The position numbers and the translations under genes are program-made. Positions 18,249 through 27,503 of a stretch of DNA of 64,000 nucleotides are shown one piece after another. The notes under the pieces were generated by a model, which did not search any database, was not told where the DNA came from, and was given only the letters and a program-made list of their open reading frames with translations. Numbering within the stretch: the first letter of the stretch is position 1; each line of letters starts with the position of its first letter. Origin of the DNA: DASRIA01 sp963816975 (GTDB taxonomy: Bacteria > Actinomycetota > Thermoleophilia > Solirubrobacterales > JBBDJG01); assembly GCA_963816975.1 (NCBI GenBank), contig CAWFMD010000003.1, positions 336,874 to 400,873 on the forward strand, read 5' to 3'.

Positions 18249-19624
18249 AGTTGCCGATCCGCATCCGGCTGACGGCCTGGTACGCCGTGCTGCTCGCGGC
18301 GATCCTGGGTGGACTCAGCACATTTCTGGTGCTGCAGCTGCGCGCCGACCTCGAGCACACCGTCGAGCGCGAGGTGCAGGCCGGCTCCGAGCAGATCGCG
18401 CGGGGATACGTGAAGGAGGGCGCCGAGGACTTTCGCGACGTCAGCAGCACCGTGCTGCCGCACGGCAGCTCGGCCGCGCAGGTGGTCGCCCCGGGCGGAC
18501 GCGTGCTGATGTCCTACGGCGAGCCGGTCGGCCGCCGGCTGCTTGTCCCGAAGGAGTCGATCGCGCGGGCCCTCGGCGGCGAGCGCCAGATGACGACGGT
18601 GAAGCTCGGTGGGCACCGCTTTCGCGCGGCTGTCCTGCCCGTGGAGCGCCAGGGCCGGGAGCGCGTGGTCGTCGTCGCCGAGTCCCTGCGGCATGTCGAC
18701 GAGTCGGTACACAAGGTGCTCCTGCTCCTGCTGCTCGGGCTGCCGGCGGCGCTGGCCGCCACCGCCGCGGGAGGCTGGTGGCTGGCGCGCAAGGCTCTGC
18801 GGCCGGTCGAGCGCATGACGTCGAAGGCCCGGGAGATCGGGATCGACAGGCTGGACGAGCGCATCGAGCTGCCGCGCACCCAGGACGAGCTCGGCCAGCT
18901 GGCCGTGACCTTGAACGCGATGCTCGACCGGCTCGAGCGCGGGGTCGAGGAGAAGCACCGGATGATCACCGATGCGTCGCACGAGCTGCGCACCCCGCTC
19001 GCAGCGATGAGAGCCGAGCTCGACGTGAGCCTGATGGACGATGAGTTGCACCCCGTTGCGCGAGAGGTGCTCGTGAGCACGCGTGAGGAGGTCGACCGCA
19101 TGAGTCGCATCGTCAACAACCTGCTGACCCTGGCGCGGGTGGACGAAGGCGGGCTCGAGCTGCTCTCCACGCAGGTGGACCTCGCCGACGCGATCGCTGC
19201 GGCTGTCCAGCCGCTGCGCCCGCTGGCGGAGGCGAAGGGACTGCGCCTGGAGGTCCAGGGCGAGCACCACGAGGTGCAGGCCGACCCGCAACGTCTCCAT
19301 CAGGCGCTGACGAACTTCATCGAGAACGCGATCAAGTTTTCCGGGCCGGGCGGCGAGGTCCGCGTCAGCTCCTGGAGGCACAACGGAGAGGTCGGTGTGA
19401 CCGTGGAGGACACCGGCCCCGGGATCTCCCCCGCAGCCCGCACACAGGTCTTCGACCGCTTCTACCGCGCCGACCCGGCGCGCGGCCGCGACGGCAGCGG
19501 CAGCGGGCTCGGCCTGTCGATCTGCCGTGAGGTCGCGGACGCCCACGGTGGGCGCGTATGGGTCGAGAGCGAGGAGGGCGGGGGTAGCTCCTTCTCCCTC
19601 GCCCTTCCCGTGGATCGCGCCTAG
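18245..19624 (+). CDS. Membrane sensor histidine kinase, partner of the regulator at 17571
   Basis: 459 aa from the GTG at 18245, which overlaps the regulator stop by 4 bp. TM1 lies at ~8-28, an extracytoplasmic sensor region of ~120 aa follows, then TM2 (~155-180, LLLLLLGLPAAL) and a HAMP linker. The HisKA box is DASHELRTPLA (His ~245). The ATPase domain has the N box NFIENAIKFS (~359), G1 DTGPGIS and G2 GSGSGLGLSI. It would autophosphorylate and pass phosphate to the adjacent regulator. The ligand is unknown; the context (RND pump) suggests envelope or toxic-compound stress. Confidence 0.93.
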   Translation: MKLPIRIRLTAWYAVLLAAILGGLSTFLVLQLRADLEHTVEREVQAGSEQIARGYVKEGAEDFRDVSSTVLPHGSSAAQVVAPGGRVLMSYGEPVGRRLLVPKESIARALGGERQMTTVKLGGHRFRAAVLPVERQGRERVVVVAESLRHVDESVHKVLLLLLLGLPAALAATAAGGWWLARKALRPVERMTSKAREIGIDRLDERIELPRTQDELGQLAVTLNAMLDRLERGVEEKHRMITDASHELRTPLAAMRAELDVSLMDDELHPVAREVLVSTREEVDRMSRIVNNLLTLARVDEGGLELLSTQVDLADAIAAAVQPLRPLAEAKGLRLEVQGEHHEVQADPQRLHQALTNFIENAIKFSGPGGEVRVSSWRHNGEVGVTVEDTGPGISPAARTQVFDRFYRADPARGRDGSGSGLGLSICREVADAHGGRVWVESEEGGGSSFSLALPVDRA

Positions 19625-19639
19625 CTGCTACGCAATCGT

Positions 19640-19687
19640 CTAGGCCACGCCGGCGCCGCGCTTCTTCCTGGAGCGCAAGTACAGCGC
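19640..19687 (-). pseudogene. Possible relic of an RND permease C-terminus
   Basis: On the minus strand an open frame ending at TAG (19642-19640) encodes ALYLRSRKKRGAGVA. This resembles the terminal SLYLRFAKSRKERR of the RND permease at 10471. Only about 14 residues match and nothing upstream does, so it may be chance. It lies in the 139-bp gap between the histidine kinase and the degraded lyase-like gene. Confidence 0.2.
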
Positions 19688-19763
19688 CGGCGAGCGGTGC
19701 CCCGCAGCGCTCGGACGGCGGGTGGGCGGTCGGCCCAGGTGCGCGTCGGGACGGCGGACGCCG

Positions 19764-21037
19764 TCAGCGCCTGGTCTTCGGACGCGTGAACTTCACGGTG
19801 ACCGTCCCGGTCGTGGTCCGGCCGGCCTTCGGCTTGGAGGACGAGAACCTGCCCTTGCCGCGAGTCTTGTACTTGCAGCCGGCCCGCCTGAGCTTGCTCC
19901 TCGCCTTCTTCACGGTCAGGCCCTTGAGCTTCGGCACCTTGCACTTCTTCTTCGTGGAAGTCGTGGGTGGCGGCGGAGGCGGCGGAGGCGGCGGTGGGAC
20001 GAAGGGCGGTGCAACCGCGATCCGGCCGATCCTGTTCCCGACGTGCTCCGTGAACCACAGCGCGCCGTCCGGGCCGGCCGCGATATCCGCCGGGCTGGCT
20101 GTTCGCGGTCGGCACGGACGAACTCGTTGGTGAGCGAGCCGGCCGGGCTGCCGCAGTGATCCGGCCGATCCTGTTGGCGCCGGTCTCGGTGAACCACAGC
20201 GCGCCGTCGGAGCCGGTGGCGATGCCGGACGAGCGGACCCGCAGCCGGCCGGGAACTCGGTGATCGCGCCGGTCGTGCGGAAACGCGCCGATCCGGTTGC
20301 CCCGAACTCCGTGCACCCACAGCGCCCCGCCGCGATGCCGTGATGCCCGACGGGTCGCTGCCGGCGTTCGGCAGGTCGTACTCGGATGATGGCTCGCGGC
20401 GATGTCCGCGGCAACGTGATTGATCGCTCCGAACGCGTTGCCCGCGCCCTCGGTGAACCACAGCCGGTTGTCGGGGCCAACAGTGATGTCGCCGGGCTCG
20501 TTGCCCCCGAAGGAGCGAGTGGATGCTCTGCCAGCTGCCGTCGCGGTGCGCAGGCTGCCCGATCCGGCTGTGCAGGAGCGGCTCGGTGAACCAGAGGCTC
20601 CCGTCCGGGCCGGCCGCGATGCCGTCTGGTGATGCCGCCGATCGTGAGCTGCACGGGAATGACTGACCCGCGCGTCGTCGGTGAATGGCGCCGATCTTGC
20701 TCGTGCCGGATTCCGTGAACCACAGGCCGCCGCGGCCCGGCGGTGATCTCCACGGGCTTGGCGTTCCGGCCGGCAAGTCACTGTGGTGAACCGGTGATCG
20801 CCCCGCGGTGTTGATCCGGCCGAGCCGGTTCCCGTTTTCCTCGGTGAACCACAAGGCCCCGTCGGGCCCGGCGGTTATGCCTCCCGGCTGACATGTGCCT
20901 GTCTCCGGAGGAGGCGCGGCCGCGCACGGGTTCGGCAGAGGGAACTCGTCGATCGCGAGCGACGTCGCCGGAGCCGCCAGCGCGACGAGCAGCGCGACCG
21001 AGCATCCGCGCAGCAAGCGGACGAGCGATTGCTTCAT
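19764..21037 (-). pseudogene. Virginiamycin B lyase-like (Vgb) beta-propeller with C-terminal PASTA-like domain, multiply frameshifted
   Basis: The ATG at 21037 begins a Sec signal (LLRGCSVALLVALAAPATSLA). It continues with the propeller repeat typical of streptogramin lyases (GITAGPDGALWFTEENGNRLGRI). The same repeat (IAAGPDG.LWFTE, ITVGPDNRLWFTEGAGN, IATGSDGALWFTETGANRIG) reappears in all three minus-strand frames, so at least five indels interrupt the gene. The 3' part reads through a Pro run into KCKVPKLKGLTVKKARSKLRRAGC, a PASTA-like module, and stops at 19764. Neighbouring genes are intact, so this looks more like genuine decay or a locally bad assembly than a uniform error rate. An active product would have been an extracytoplasmic propeller protein. 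Confidence 0.75.
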
Positions 21038-21513
21038 ATCCCTGGCCTCAGATCGCCGCCATGCTCGCCAAGAGCGCGCAGCGCGACCGCGGCGCGGACG
21101 CCACAGACACCTACTTGAACCAAGCCATACCCTCCCTGTAGGCCCCTCCGAGTCTTCCCGACTCGGACCCATGCTCACATACCAGCGACCCTATCCAGCA
21201 ATGTTCGCGGAAGTCAAGGGAAATTCTTCCGGCGGTTCGTTTTCTTCTCCCCCGCTCTCCCTCGACACGCCCAGTTTCGTCTCATCGGCCCCCATGCAGG
21301 TCTCATGTGACGGCGGTACTCGTAGTAGTCGATGACCCTCGCACGACACTCGCCGGCCCGCCGGTGGACGATGCATTTCACTGCGATCACGTGGACTGGC
21401 GCGCACTATGATCGCTCGCTAGACTCGATTTCGATTGGCCGGCAACACTCGATGGTGCAGGGAGGCGCGCTGAACAACTGGCGCAAGGGGCCTGGCGCGG
21501 AAGGCCGGGGGGC
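21038..21513. other. 476-bp gene-free divergent region
   Basis: No convincing ORF is present. It holds a minus-strand promoter (21188-21217) for the lyase-like gene and a plus-strand TATGAT (21407-21412) that may be the -10 of the export operon starting at 21514. A 7-bp inverted repeat, CCGAGTC-N5-GACTCGG, lies at 21148-21166 within the leader of the lyase-like gene. Confidence 0.6.
21188..21217 (-). promoter_or_regulatory. Predicted sigma70-type promoter of the lyase-like gene
   Basis: On the minus strand TTGACT (21217-21212) is followed after 18 bp by TAGGGT (21193-21188). The same layout, TTGACA-N18-TAGGGT, can be read in the RND operon promoter at 17479-17506. Confidence 0.5.
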
Positions 21514-23475
21514 ATGGGAATAGGACGTCGCAACCGAACGGTCTTCGTCGGACTCGGATCGGCGGTGATACTCGCGATCGGCGCATGGGTTGCCGGCGCG
21601 CAGATCAAGTCGCCGGCGCAGGTCGCGGCCGAGACGGCCGCACCCGATCCCTCCTCGATCACCGTACCCGTCGAGCGACGGGTGCTCTCCAGCGAGGTGA
21701 TCGTGCGCGGCACCGTCCGCTACGGGTCGCCCCAGCCCGTCGTGCTGGCCACCTCGACCCTCAAGCAGAACAGTGCCGCCAGCGGCGGCGCCGACATCGT
21801 CACCACGCGGCCGCGACGCGGCGCCCGGGTCGGCGAGGGCAGCCTCGCCATGTCGGTTTCCGGCCGGCCCGTGTTCGTGCTGCGCGGCGCCCAGCCCTCG
21901 CACCGTGACATCCAGCCCGGGACTCGCGGCCAGGACGTGCGCCAGCTCGAGATCGCGCTCGCGCGCATGGGCTTCGCCCCCGGCCGGGTCGACGGGCGCT
22001 ACGACGGAGCGACCGCGGCGGCCGTCGCGCGCTGGTACGAGGGAGCGGGCTGGACCCCGTTTGGAGCGACCGACACGCAGCTCGACCAGCTGCGCGCGGC
22101 CAGGGCGGCCGCCTCCGCAGCGCGGGACGCTTACCTGCAGGCCCGCATCACGGCCCGCGGATCGACTCCCGCCGATATCACCCAGGCCGAGATCGACCTG
22201 CAGGCGGCGCGCGACGCGCTCGCCACGGCGGAGCACGATCTCGCATCGCAGACCCGCGCGGTTTCGCTGGCGCTGGCCAACGAACGCCGCGACAACTCGC
22301 TTGCCGCTGCCGACACGGCGCTCAAGCGCGCCGCGGCGAACAAGGCCCTGGACGCCCAGATCGAGGCGCAGCGCAACCTGGCCACCGCCCCGCCCGACAC
22401 CTCTCCGGCGGAACGCGCCGCCCTCGAAGCAGCAGTGCGCGGGGCCGGCGAGGACGTCGCGGTCGCACAGGCAGACGTGACGGCATCGACCGCATCCGAG
22501 CGCGCCACCCGAGCGGCTGGGCGGGATGCAGTCGTGAGGGCAAGGGCCGACCGCACGCGCGCCCAGAAGGCTCTGCCGAGCGCGCGACGTCAGGCGGTGC
22601 TCGCGGAGCGGCGACTGCGGCTGATGCGCAACCCCGCCAACAACGACCTCCAGCAATTGGTCGTGCAGGCCGCCGGCCAGGAGGCGCGCAGCACCCAGCG
22701 CGAGGTCTCCCGGCTTGCCCGCAGGATCGGCATCTCGGTGCCGGCCGACGAGATCCTCTTCTTCAACACGCTGCCGCTGCGCGTCGACTCGGTGCGCGTG
22801 CGGCGCGGCGACCCTGTCTCCGGTCGCGTGATGACGGTCAGCAACTCCCGCCTGGCGATCGACTCGTCGCTGTCGATCAACGACGCCAAGCTCGTGCGCC
22901 GCGGCGCGCGCGTCGCGATCGAGGAGCCCGACCTCGGGATCAAGACCACGGGCGTCGTCACGCAGGTGGCCGACAGCCCGGGCACGCACAAGGTCGAGCA
23001 GGGCCGCGTGTACCTCTCGATCACGCCGCGCAGCGCGCCTGCACAACTGGTCGGCGCTTCGGTGAAGCTCACGATCGCGGTCAAGAGCACCGGCCAAGCC
23101 GTGCTGACCGTGCCCATCACTGCGCTCAGCGTGGGCGCGGACGGGAGCTCGCGCGTACAGGTGCAGCGCCGCGGCAGCAGCCAGTATGTCTCGGTCGAGC
23201 CCGGCCTAGCGGCACAGGGACTGGTCGAGATTCGTCCCGTCCGCGGTTCGCTGGCTCCCGGCGACCTGGTGGTCGCGGGCAAGCGTGACGGCGCCGCCGG
23301 CGCCGGCGCCGGGCCCGCATCGAGCGCGGACGCCGGTGGCACGACGGGCGGCACCGGCGCGTCCGGAACGTCCGGGCCCGGCAACGGCGGGTCCCAGCGC
23401 TCGGGCGCAACAGGCGGCAGCTCCGGGTCCTCGGGCAGCTCCGGTAGCTCCGGGTCTTCCGGCACGACTCCCTAG
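21514..23475 (+). CDS. HlyD/MacA-like membrane-fusion protein with peptidoglycan-binding domain
   Basis: 653 aa. It has an N-terminal membrane anchor (residues ~10-28), a beta-barrel start (VPVERRVLSSEVIVRGTVRYG) and a PG_binding_1 domain (GQDVRQLEIALARMGFAPGRVDGRYDGATAAAVARW, ~145-185). A ~200-residue Ala-rich coiled-coil hairpin follows, then barrel domains and a low-complexity Gly/Ser tail (GSSGSSGSS). Adaptors with an inserted PG-binding domain are typical of monoderm MacB-type exporters, anchoring the pump to the wall. It is the first gene of an operon with ATPase (23479), permease (24258) and lipoproteins (25603, 26541). Confidence 0.88.
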   Translation: MGIGRRNRTVFVGLGSAVILAIGAWVAGAQIKSPAQVAAETAAPDPSSITVPVERRVLSSEVIVRGTVRYGSPQPVVLATSTLKQNSAASGGADIVTTRPRRGARVGEGSLAMSVSGRPVFVLRGAQPSHRDIQPGTRGQDVRQLEIALARMGFAPGRVDGRYDGATAAAVARWYEGAGWTPFGATDTQLDQLRAARAAASAARDAYLQARITARGSTPADITQAEIDLQAARDALATAEHDLASQTRAVSLALANERRDNSLAAADTALKRAAANKALDAQIEAQRNLATAPPDTSPAERAALEAAVRGAGEDVAVAQADVTASTASERATRAAGRDAVVRARADRTRAQKALPSARRQAVLAERRLRLMRNPANNDLQQLVVQAAGQEARSTQREVSRLARRIGISVPADEILFFNTLPLRVDSVRVRRGDPVSGRVMTVSNSRLAIDSSLSINDAKLVRRGARVAIEEPDLGIKTTGVVTQVADSPGTHKVEQGRVYLSITPRSAPAQLVGASVKLTIAVKSTGQAVLTVPITALSVGADGSSRVQVQRRGSSQYVSVEPGLAAQGLVEIRPVRGSLAPGDLVVAGKRDGAAGAGAGPASSADAGGTTGGTGASGTSGPGNGGSQRSGATGGSSGSSGSSGSSGSSGTTP

Positions 23476-23478
23476 CCG

Positions 23479-24261
23479 ATGTCCTCGGAGCTCTTTCCCG
23501 AGACCGGCGCGCTCTCGCAGGACGTGCCTGCTTCCGCGCGGACATGGAACCCTGCACCCGATGCCGTGGCGTCCGCAAACGGCAGGCAGCCGGTGGCGGA
23601 GCTGCGCGGCGTGCGCCGCGTGTTCGGCACCGAGCCCCCTGTCGAAGCGCTGCGCGGCATCGACCTGACCGTGTTCAGCGGTGACTGGCTCGCGATCGTC
23701 GGGCCGTCGGGGTCGGGCAAGTCCACCCTGCTGAACATCCTCGGGTGCCTCGACCGGCCGACCGCCGGCACCTATCTGATCGACGGAATCGATGCGGCCA
23801 GCCTGAGCGACGAGCAGCGCGCTTCGGTGCGGGCGCGGAGGATCGGCTTCGTGTTCCAGACGTTCCACCTGCTCGGCCACCACACGGCGGTCCAGAACGT
23901 GATGCTCGCGGATGTCTATGCGGGCGGCGACCGCCACGGACGGTTGGACCGGGCCGAAGCCGCGCTCGAGCGGGTGGGGATGGGACACCGACGCGACTTC
24001 CTCCCCACGAAGCTGTCAGGTGGAGAGCAGCAGCGCGTCGCGATCGCACGTGCGCTGTTCGGGTCACCCGCGCTGCTCCTGTGCGACGAGCCGACCGGAA
24101 ACCTGGACTCCGCCAACACCGAGTCCGTGCTGTCGCTGTTCCACGACCTGGAGGACGATGGCCTGACCCTGATCGTGATCACTCACGAGGACGACGTGGC
24201 GGCTCACGCACGCCGCGAGGTGCGCATGGTGGACGGCCATCTGACCGAGGTTGCACGGTGA
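23479..24261 (+). CDS. ABC transporter ATP-binding protein, MacB/LolD type
   Basis: 260 aa with Walker A GPSGSGKSTLL, Q-loop FVFQTFHLL, signature LSGGEQQRVAIARAL, Walker B LLLCDEPTGNLD and switch ITHEDD. The first ~35 residues are an extension before the ATPase fold. It starts 3 bp after the adaptor gene, and its stop overlaps the permease start (GTGA). It powers the neighbouring FtsX-fold permease, which in MacB systems works by mechanotransmission rather than substrate passage. Confidence 0.95.
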   Translation: MSSELFPETGALSQDVPASARTWNPAPDAVASANGRQPVAELRGVRRVFGTEPPVEALRGIDLTVFSGDWLAIVGPSGSGKSTLLNILGCLDRPTAGTYLIDGIDAASLSDEQRASVRARRIGFVFQTFHLLGHHTAVQNVMLADVYAGGDRHGRLDRAEAALERVGMGHRRDFLPTKLSGGEQQRVAIARALFGSPALLLCDEPTGNLDSANTESVLSLFHDLEDDGLTLIVITHEDDVAAHARREVRMVDGHLTEVAR

Positions 24262-25517
24262 TTCCGCGCCGCGGCCGAAAGCCCGACAGCCCGCTGCCCG
24301 AGGCGCGGATGGAGCTGCGCGACCTCGTGTCCGAGGCCGCCGCCGGTCTGATGGCGCGGCCCGCACGCGTCGCGCTGACCGTGCTGGGCACGGTGATCGG
24401 GGTCGCCGCGCTGGTCGCCACGCTGGGACTGTCGAAGACGGCCGGAAACCAGATCGTGGGCCGGTTCGACGCCGTCGCGGCGACCGATGTCGTGGTCACT
24501 CCCGTCCCCGCCGCCCAGCGCAGTGGTGGCGCGGCCCAGAACGTGATCCCCTGGGACGCCGAGGCCCGGATTCGCCGCCTGAACGGCGTCGCCGCGGCCG
24601 GTACCCTTGCGGAGGTGAACGTGCGGGGAGCGCTGGTGCGTTCGGTCCCCATCAACGATCCCCTCGGCAACACTGACGTCCAGCTTCCCGTGAGGGCTGC
24701 GTCCCCCGGGCTATGGCGCGCTGTCCGGGCCGACCTCGTCGCCGGCCGCTTCCCGGACCGCGGGCACTCCGCGCGCGGGGACCGCGTCGCCGTGCTGGGC
24801 ATCAACGCCGCGCGGCGGCTCGGGATCACCAATTTGGACCAGCAGCCGGCGATCTTCATCGGAGACCGGCTCTATCAGGTGATCGGCCTGGTCGGCGGCG
24901 TCGAGCGACAGGTATCGCTGCTCGGCTCGCTCACGATCCCGAATGGGACCGCGCAGCGCGAGTTCGGCGTCGTGTCGCCCAGCTCCGTACAGATCGAGAC
25001 GGACATCGGGGCGGTCGACCTGATCGTGCGGCAGGCGCCCGAAGCGCTCAACCCCAGCGATCCGAACCTGCTGCGTGTCGCTGCTCCGCCCGACCCCGAG
25101 CAGCTGCGCGGCAACGTCCAGAACGACCTCAACGCCCTCTTCCTGCTGCTCGGGGGCGTCTCGCTGCTGGTCGGCGCCCTCGGCATCGCCAACGTCACGC
25201 TGGTCTCGGTGCTGGAGCGCGTGGGTGAGATCGGCCTGCGCCGGGCGTTGGGCGCGGCGCGGCGGCACATCGCCGCACAGTTCCTGATCGAGAGCACGGT
25301 AATGGGCCTGCTGGGCGGGATCATCGGCACGAGCCTCGGCATCCTCGTCGTGGTGCTCGTCGCGGCCAGCCGCACGTGGACTCCGGTGCTCGACCCGCTG
25401 ATCCCGCTGGCCGCCCCGCTGGTCGGCGCGCTGATCGGACTGCTGTCCGGGACCTACCCGTCGCTGCGCGCGGCGGCGATGGAGCCGGTCGAGGCGCTGC
25501 GCGCGGGCACAACTTAA
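24258..25517 (+). CDS. MacB-like (FtsX-fold) ABC permease
   Basis: 419 aa from the GTG at 24258 that overlaps the ATPase stop. TM1 lies at ~35-60 (VALTVLGTVIGVAALVATLGLS). A large extracytoplasmic MacB_PCD domain follows (~65-290). Three C-terminal helices carry the family motif ERVGEIGLRRALGAARRHIAAQFLIES, and the end is PVEALRAGTT. With the adaptor and ATPase it forms a tripartite-like exporter. Substrates of such monoderm systems are mostly unknown; antimicrobial peptides or lipoproteins are possible. Confidence 0.93.
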   Translation: MIPRRGRKPDSPLPEARMELRDLVSEAAAGLMARPARVALTVLGTVIGVAALVATLGLSKTAGNQIVGRFDAVAATDVVVTPVPAAQRSGGAAQNVIPWDAEARIRRLNGVAAAGTLAEVNVRGALVRSVPINDPLGNTDVQLPVRAASPGLWRAVRADLVAGRFPDRGHSARGDRVAVLGINAARRLGITNLDQQPAIFIGDRLYQVIGLVGGVERQVSLLGSLTIPNGTAQREFGVVSPSSVQIETDIGAVDLIVRQAPEALNPSDPNLLRVAAPPDPEQLRGNVQNDLNALFLLLGGVSLLVGALGIANVTLVSVLERVGEIGLRRALGAARRHIAAQFLIESTVMGLLGGIIGTSLGILVVVLVAASRTWTPVLDPLIPLAAPLVGALIGLLSGTYPSLRAAAMEPVEALRAGTT

Positions 25518-25602
25518 CGCGACACACCACCCACAGTTTGTTTATCTTCATTCGGAACTCGGAACCAAGGTCGGCAGGCAAGTTGACAAGGGGAGGACCT
25601 TC

Positions 25603-26517
25603 ATGGGCGCGCTGCGTCATCGGTTACTAGTCATCGCGCTCATCGCAATCGCGGCGATCACCGTCGCGGGATGCGGCGGCGACGACAACTCGGCCGAGGC
25701 GCCGCAGGAGCTGGAAGACACACTCGGGTTCGGCGGTGACAACGCCAAGGAGATCCAGGCGCGCGTCGAGAACCGGATCGGTGATTGCATGCGAGCCCAG
25801 GGCTTCGAGTACCAGCCGGTCGACCCGTTCGCGCAGCAACAGGCCGTCACCGGCAAGGCTCGCATCACCGACGAGGAGTTCACCAAGCAGTTCGGCTACG
25901 GGATCAGCACCCTGCTGGGCAAGGGCAACCAGCAATCCGATCCCAACGAACGGATTCGCGCCGGCCTCTCGACGGCCGACCGCGCCGCCTACGACCGCGC
26001 GCTGGGAGGCGACAATCCCGGCGTGACCTTCGCCGAGGCCGTCGACAACGGCGACTTCAGCGAGCTGGGCGGGTGCACGAAGGAAGCGAGCGACGCCGCG
26101 TTCGGCGGCGCGGCCACCCTCAACTCCCTGGTCGAGCGGCTGGACGGCCTCGACGAGCGCATCATCCAGGACCAGCGGATGGTCAAGGCCAATGAGAAGT
26201 GGTCCGCGTGCATGCAGGAAAAGGGCTACCGCTACGAGGAGCCCGACGCGATCGACGAGGACCTGGCCGAGCGTTTCAGAGGCATCGTCGGGGCCGGAAT
26301 CAGGCCCGGCACGTCGACGGTGCCGGCGGGCGCGAGCTTCGACCGCGGAGCGCTCGCGACCCTTCAGCAGGAGGAAGTCCGCATCGCCAACGCCGACCTC
26401 GCCTGCGAGAAGCAGGAGATCGAGCCGGTGGAGCGCGAGGTGCGACCGCAGTACGAGCAGGAGTTCCGCAAGCAGAACCAGCGACTGCTCGCCCGGGTGC
26501 GCCCGGCAAACCAGTAG
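25603..26517 (+). CDS. Lipoprotein with C-M-x-x-x-G repeats, exporter-associated
   Basis: 304 aa with a Sec/lipoprotein signal and lipobox TVAGC (Cys ~24). GGGGAGG sits just upstream of the ATG. The mature protein is hydrophilic and helical with two copies of a Cys-Met motif, CMRAQGFEYQP (~60) and CMQEKGYRYEEP (~205). Lipoproteins with this motif commonly accompany PG-binding-adaptor/MacB operons in actinobacteria. It may be a substrate-delivery or sensing subunit, but no function is proven. It lies 85 bp after the permease and 23 bp before the next lipoprotein gene. Confidence 0.75.
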   Translation: MGALRHRLLVIALIAIAAITVAGCGGDDNSAEAPQELEDTLGFGGDNAKEIQARVENRIGDCMRAQGFEYQPVDPFAQQQAVTGKARITDEEFTKQFGYGISTLLGKGNQQSDPNERIRAGLSTADRAAYDRALGGDNPGVTFAEAVDNGDFSELGGCTKEASDAAFGGAATLNSLVERLDGLDERIIQDQRMVKANEKWSACMQEKGYRYEEPDAIDEDLAERFRGIVGAGIRPGTSTVPAGASFDRGALATLQQEEVRIANADLACEKQEIEPVEREVRPQYEQEFRKQNQRLLARVRPANQ

Positions 26518-26540
26518 ACGACGACCAGAAAGGCTTGCAA

Positions 26541-27434
26541 GTGCTGCGTTACAGAGTGGCCGCGATCGGCGCGGCGGTGATCGCGATTGGCGTCCCCCTG
26601 GCGCTGGGCGCATGCGGAGGCGACGAGCAGGCCGAGGCGAAGGCGGCCGTCCACTCCGACTTCGATGCGAAGAACTTCTCGGACTCGACCACGATCGACA
26701 ACAAGTACTCGCCGCTCGAGCCGGGAATGCAGTTCATCTTCGAAGGCCGCTCGAACCGGGGTTTGGGCCGCCTTCCGCATCAGGTGATCTTCACGGTCAC
26801 GGACCTGGTGAAGGAGATCAACGGCGTGCGCACCGTGGTGCTGTGGGACCGGGACGTCAATGCCGGCAAGCTGCTGGAAGGTGAGCTGGCGCTGTGGGCG
26901 CAGGACGACGACGGGAACGTGTGGCTGCTGGGCGAGTATCCGGAGGAGTACGACGAGCGCGGCAGGTTCGAGGCCGCTCCGGATACGTGGCTTGCCGGCG
27001 TCGATCGCGCGCAGGCGGGCATCATGATGCGGGCGGACCCCAAGGCCGGAACGTCGCGCTACCGCCAGGGACTTGCGCCGACGATCGGCTTTGCCGACGT
27101 GGCGCGTGTCGAGCAGACCGGCCAGCGGGATTGCGTTCCGACCGGCTGTTACGACGATGTCGTGGTGACGAGGGAGACCAATCCCGAGGAGCCGGATGAC
27201 GGTTTCCAGCTGAAGTACTACGCCCCCGGTGTGGGCAACACTCGGGCCGCACCCCGTGGCGGCAAGGAGAAGGAGATCCTGGTGCTGGTCAAGATCAGGA
27301 AGCTCGGCTCGAACGAGCTTGCCGCGGCGCGTCGCAGCGCACTCGTGCTCGACCGCCGCGCGTACCGCTCCCGGCCGACCGTGTGGGGCGACACCCCGCC
27401 GGCCACGCGCCGGCCCGCCGCCGGCGCGCAGTAG
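26541..27434 (+). CDS. Lipoprotein of an uncharacterised family shared with the gene at 53384
   Basis: 297 aa from the GTG at 26541 (GAAAGG ~8 nt upstream). The lipobox is LALGAC. Family features shared with the protein at 53384-54145 are DNKYSPLEPG near the start, DDDGNVWLLGE, then a W..GVD.A.AGI.M...P..G..YRQ stretch. A CVPTGC pair and a basic Pro-rich tail are specific to this copy. Residues cluster as in a beta-sandwich exported protein. It is the last gene of the MacB-like operon; the paralogue sits in the other ABC/two-component operon, suggesting a general exporter- or envelope-stress-linked role. Confidence 0.7.
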   Translation: MLRYRVAAIGAAVIAIGVPLALGACGGDEQAEAKAAVHSDFDAKNFSDSTTIDNKYSPLEPGMQFIFEGRSNRGLGRLPHQVIFTVTDLVKEINGVRTVVLWDRDVNAGKLLEGELALWAQDDDGNVWLLGEYPEEYDERGRFEAAPDTWLAGVDRAQAGIMMRADPKAGTSRYRQGLAPTIGFADVARVEQTGQRDCVPTGCYDDVVVTRETNPEEPDDGFQLKYYAPGVGNTRAAPRGGKEKEILVLVKIRKLGSNELAAARRSALVLDRRAYRSRPTVWGDTPPATRRPAAGAQ

Positions 27435-27473
27435 CGCACCGCCTCAGCGGGAGAGATCTCCTACCACAGGAGG

Positions 27474-27503
27474 TTGCTTTCCGCCGCTGGTTCGCATTAG
27501 GAT
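27474..27503 (+). promoter_or_regulatory. Predicted promoter of the DUF11 giant gene
   Basis: TTGCTT (27474-27479), an 18-bp spacer, then TAGGAT (27498-27503). The expected transcript would carry a ~70-nt leader before the TTG start at 27584. A short CTCCT/AGGAG hairpin precedes it and could end the upstream operon. Confidence 0.4.

Noticed and set aside
21332..21523. 63-codon plus-strand frame before the export operon
   Set aside because: It spans the predicted promoter, has no ribosome site and overlaps the adaptor start in another frame.
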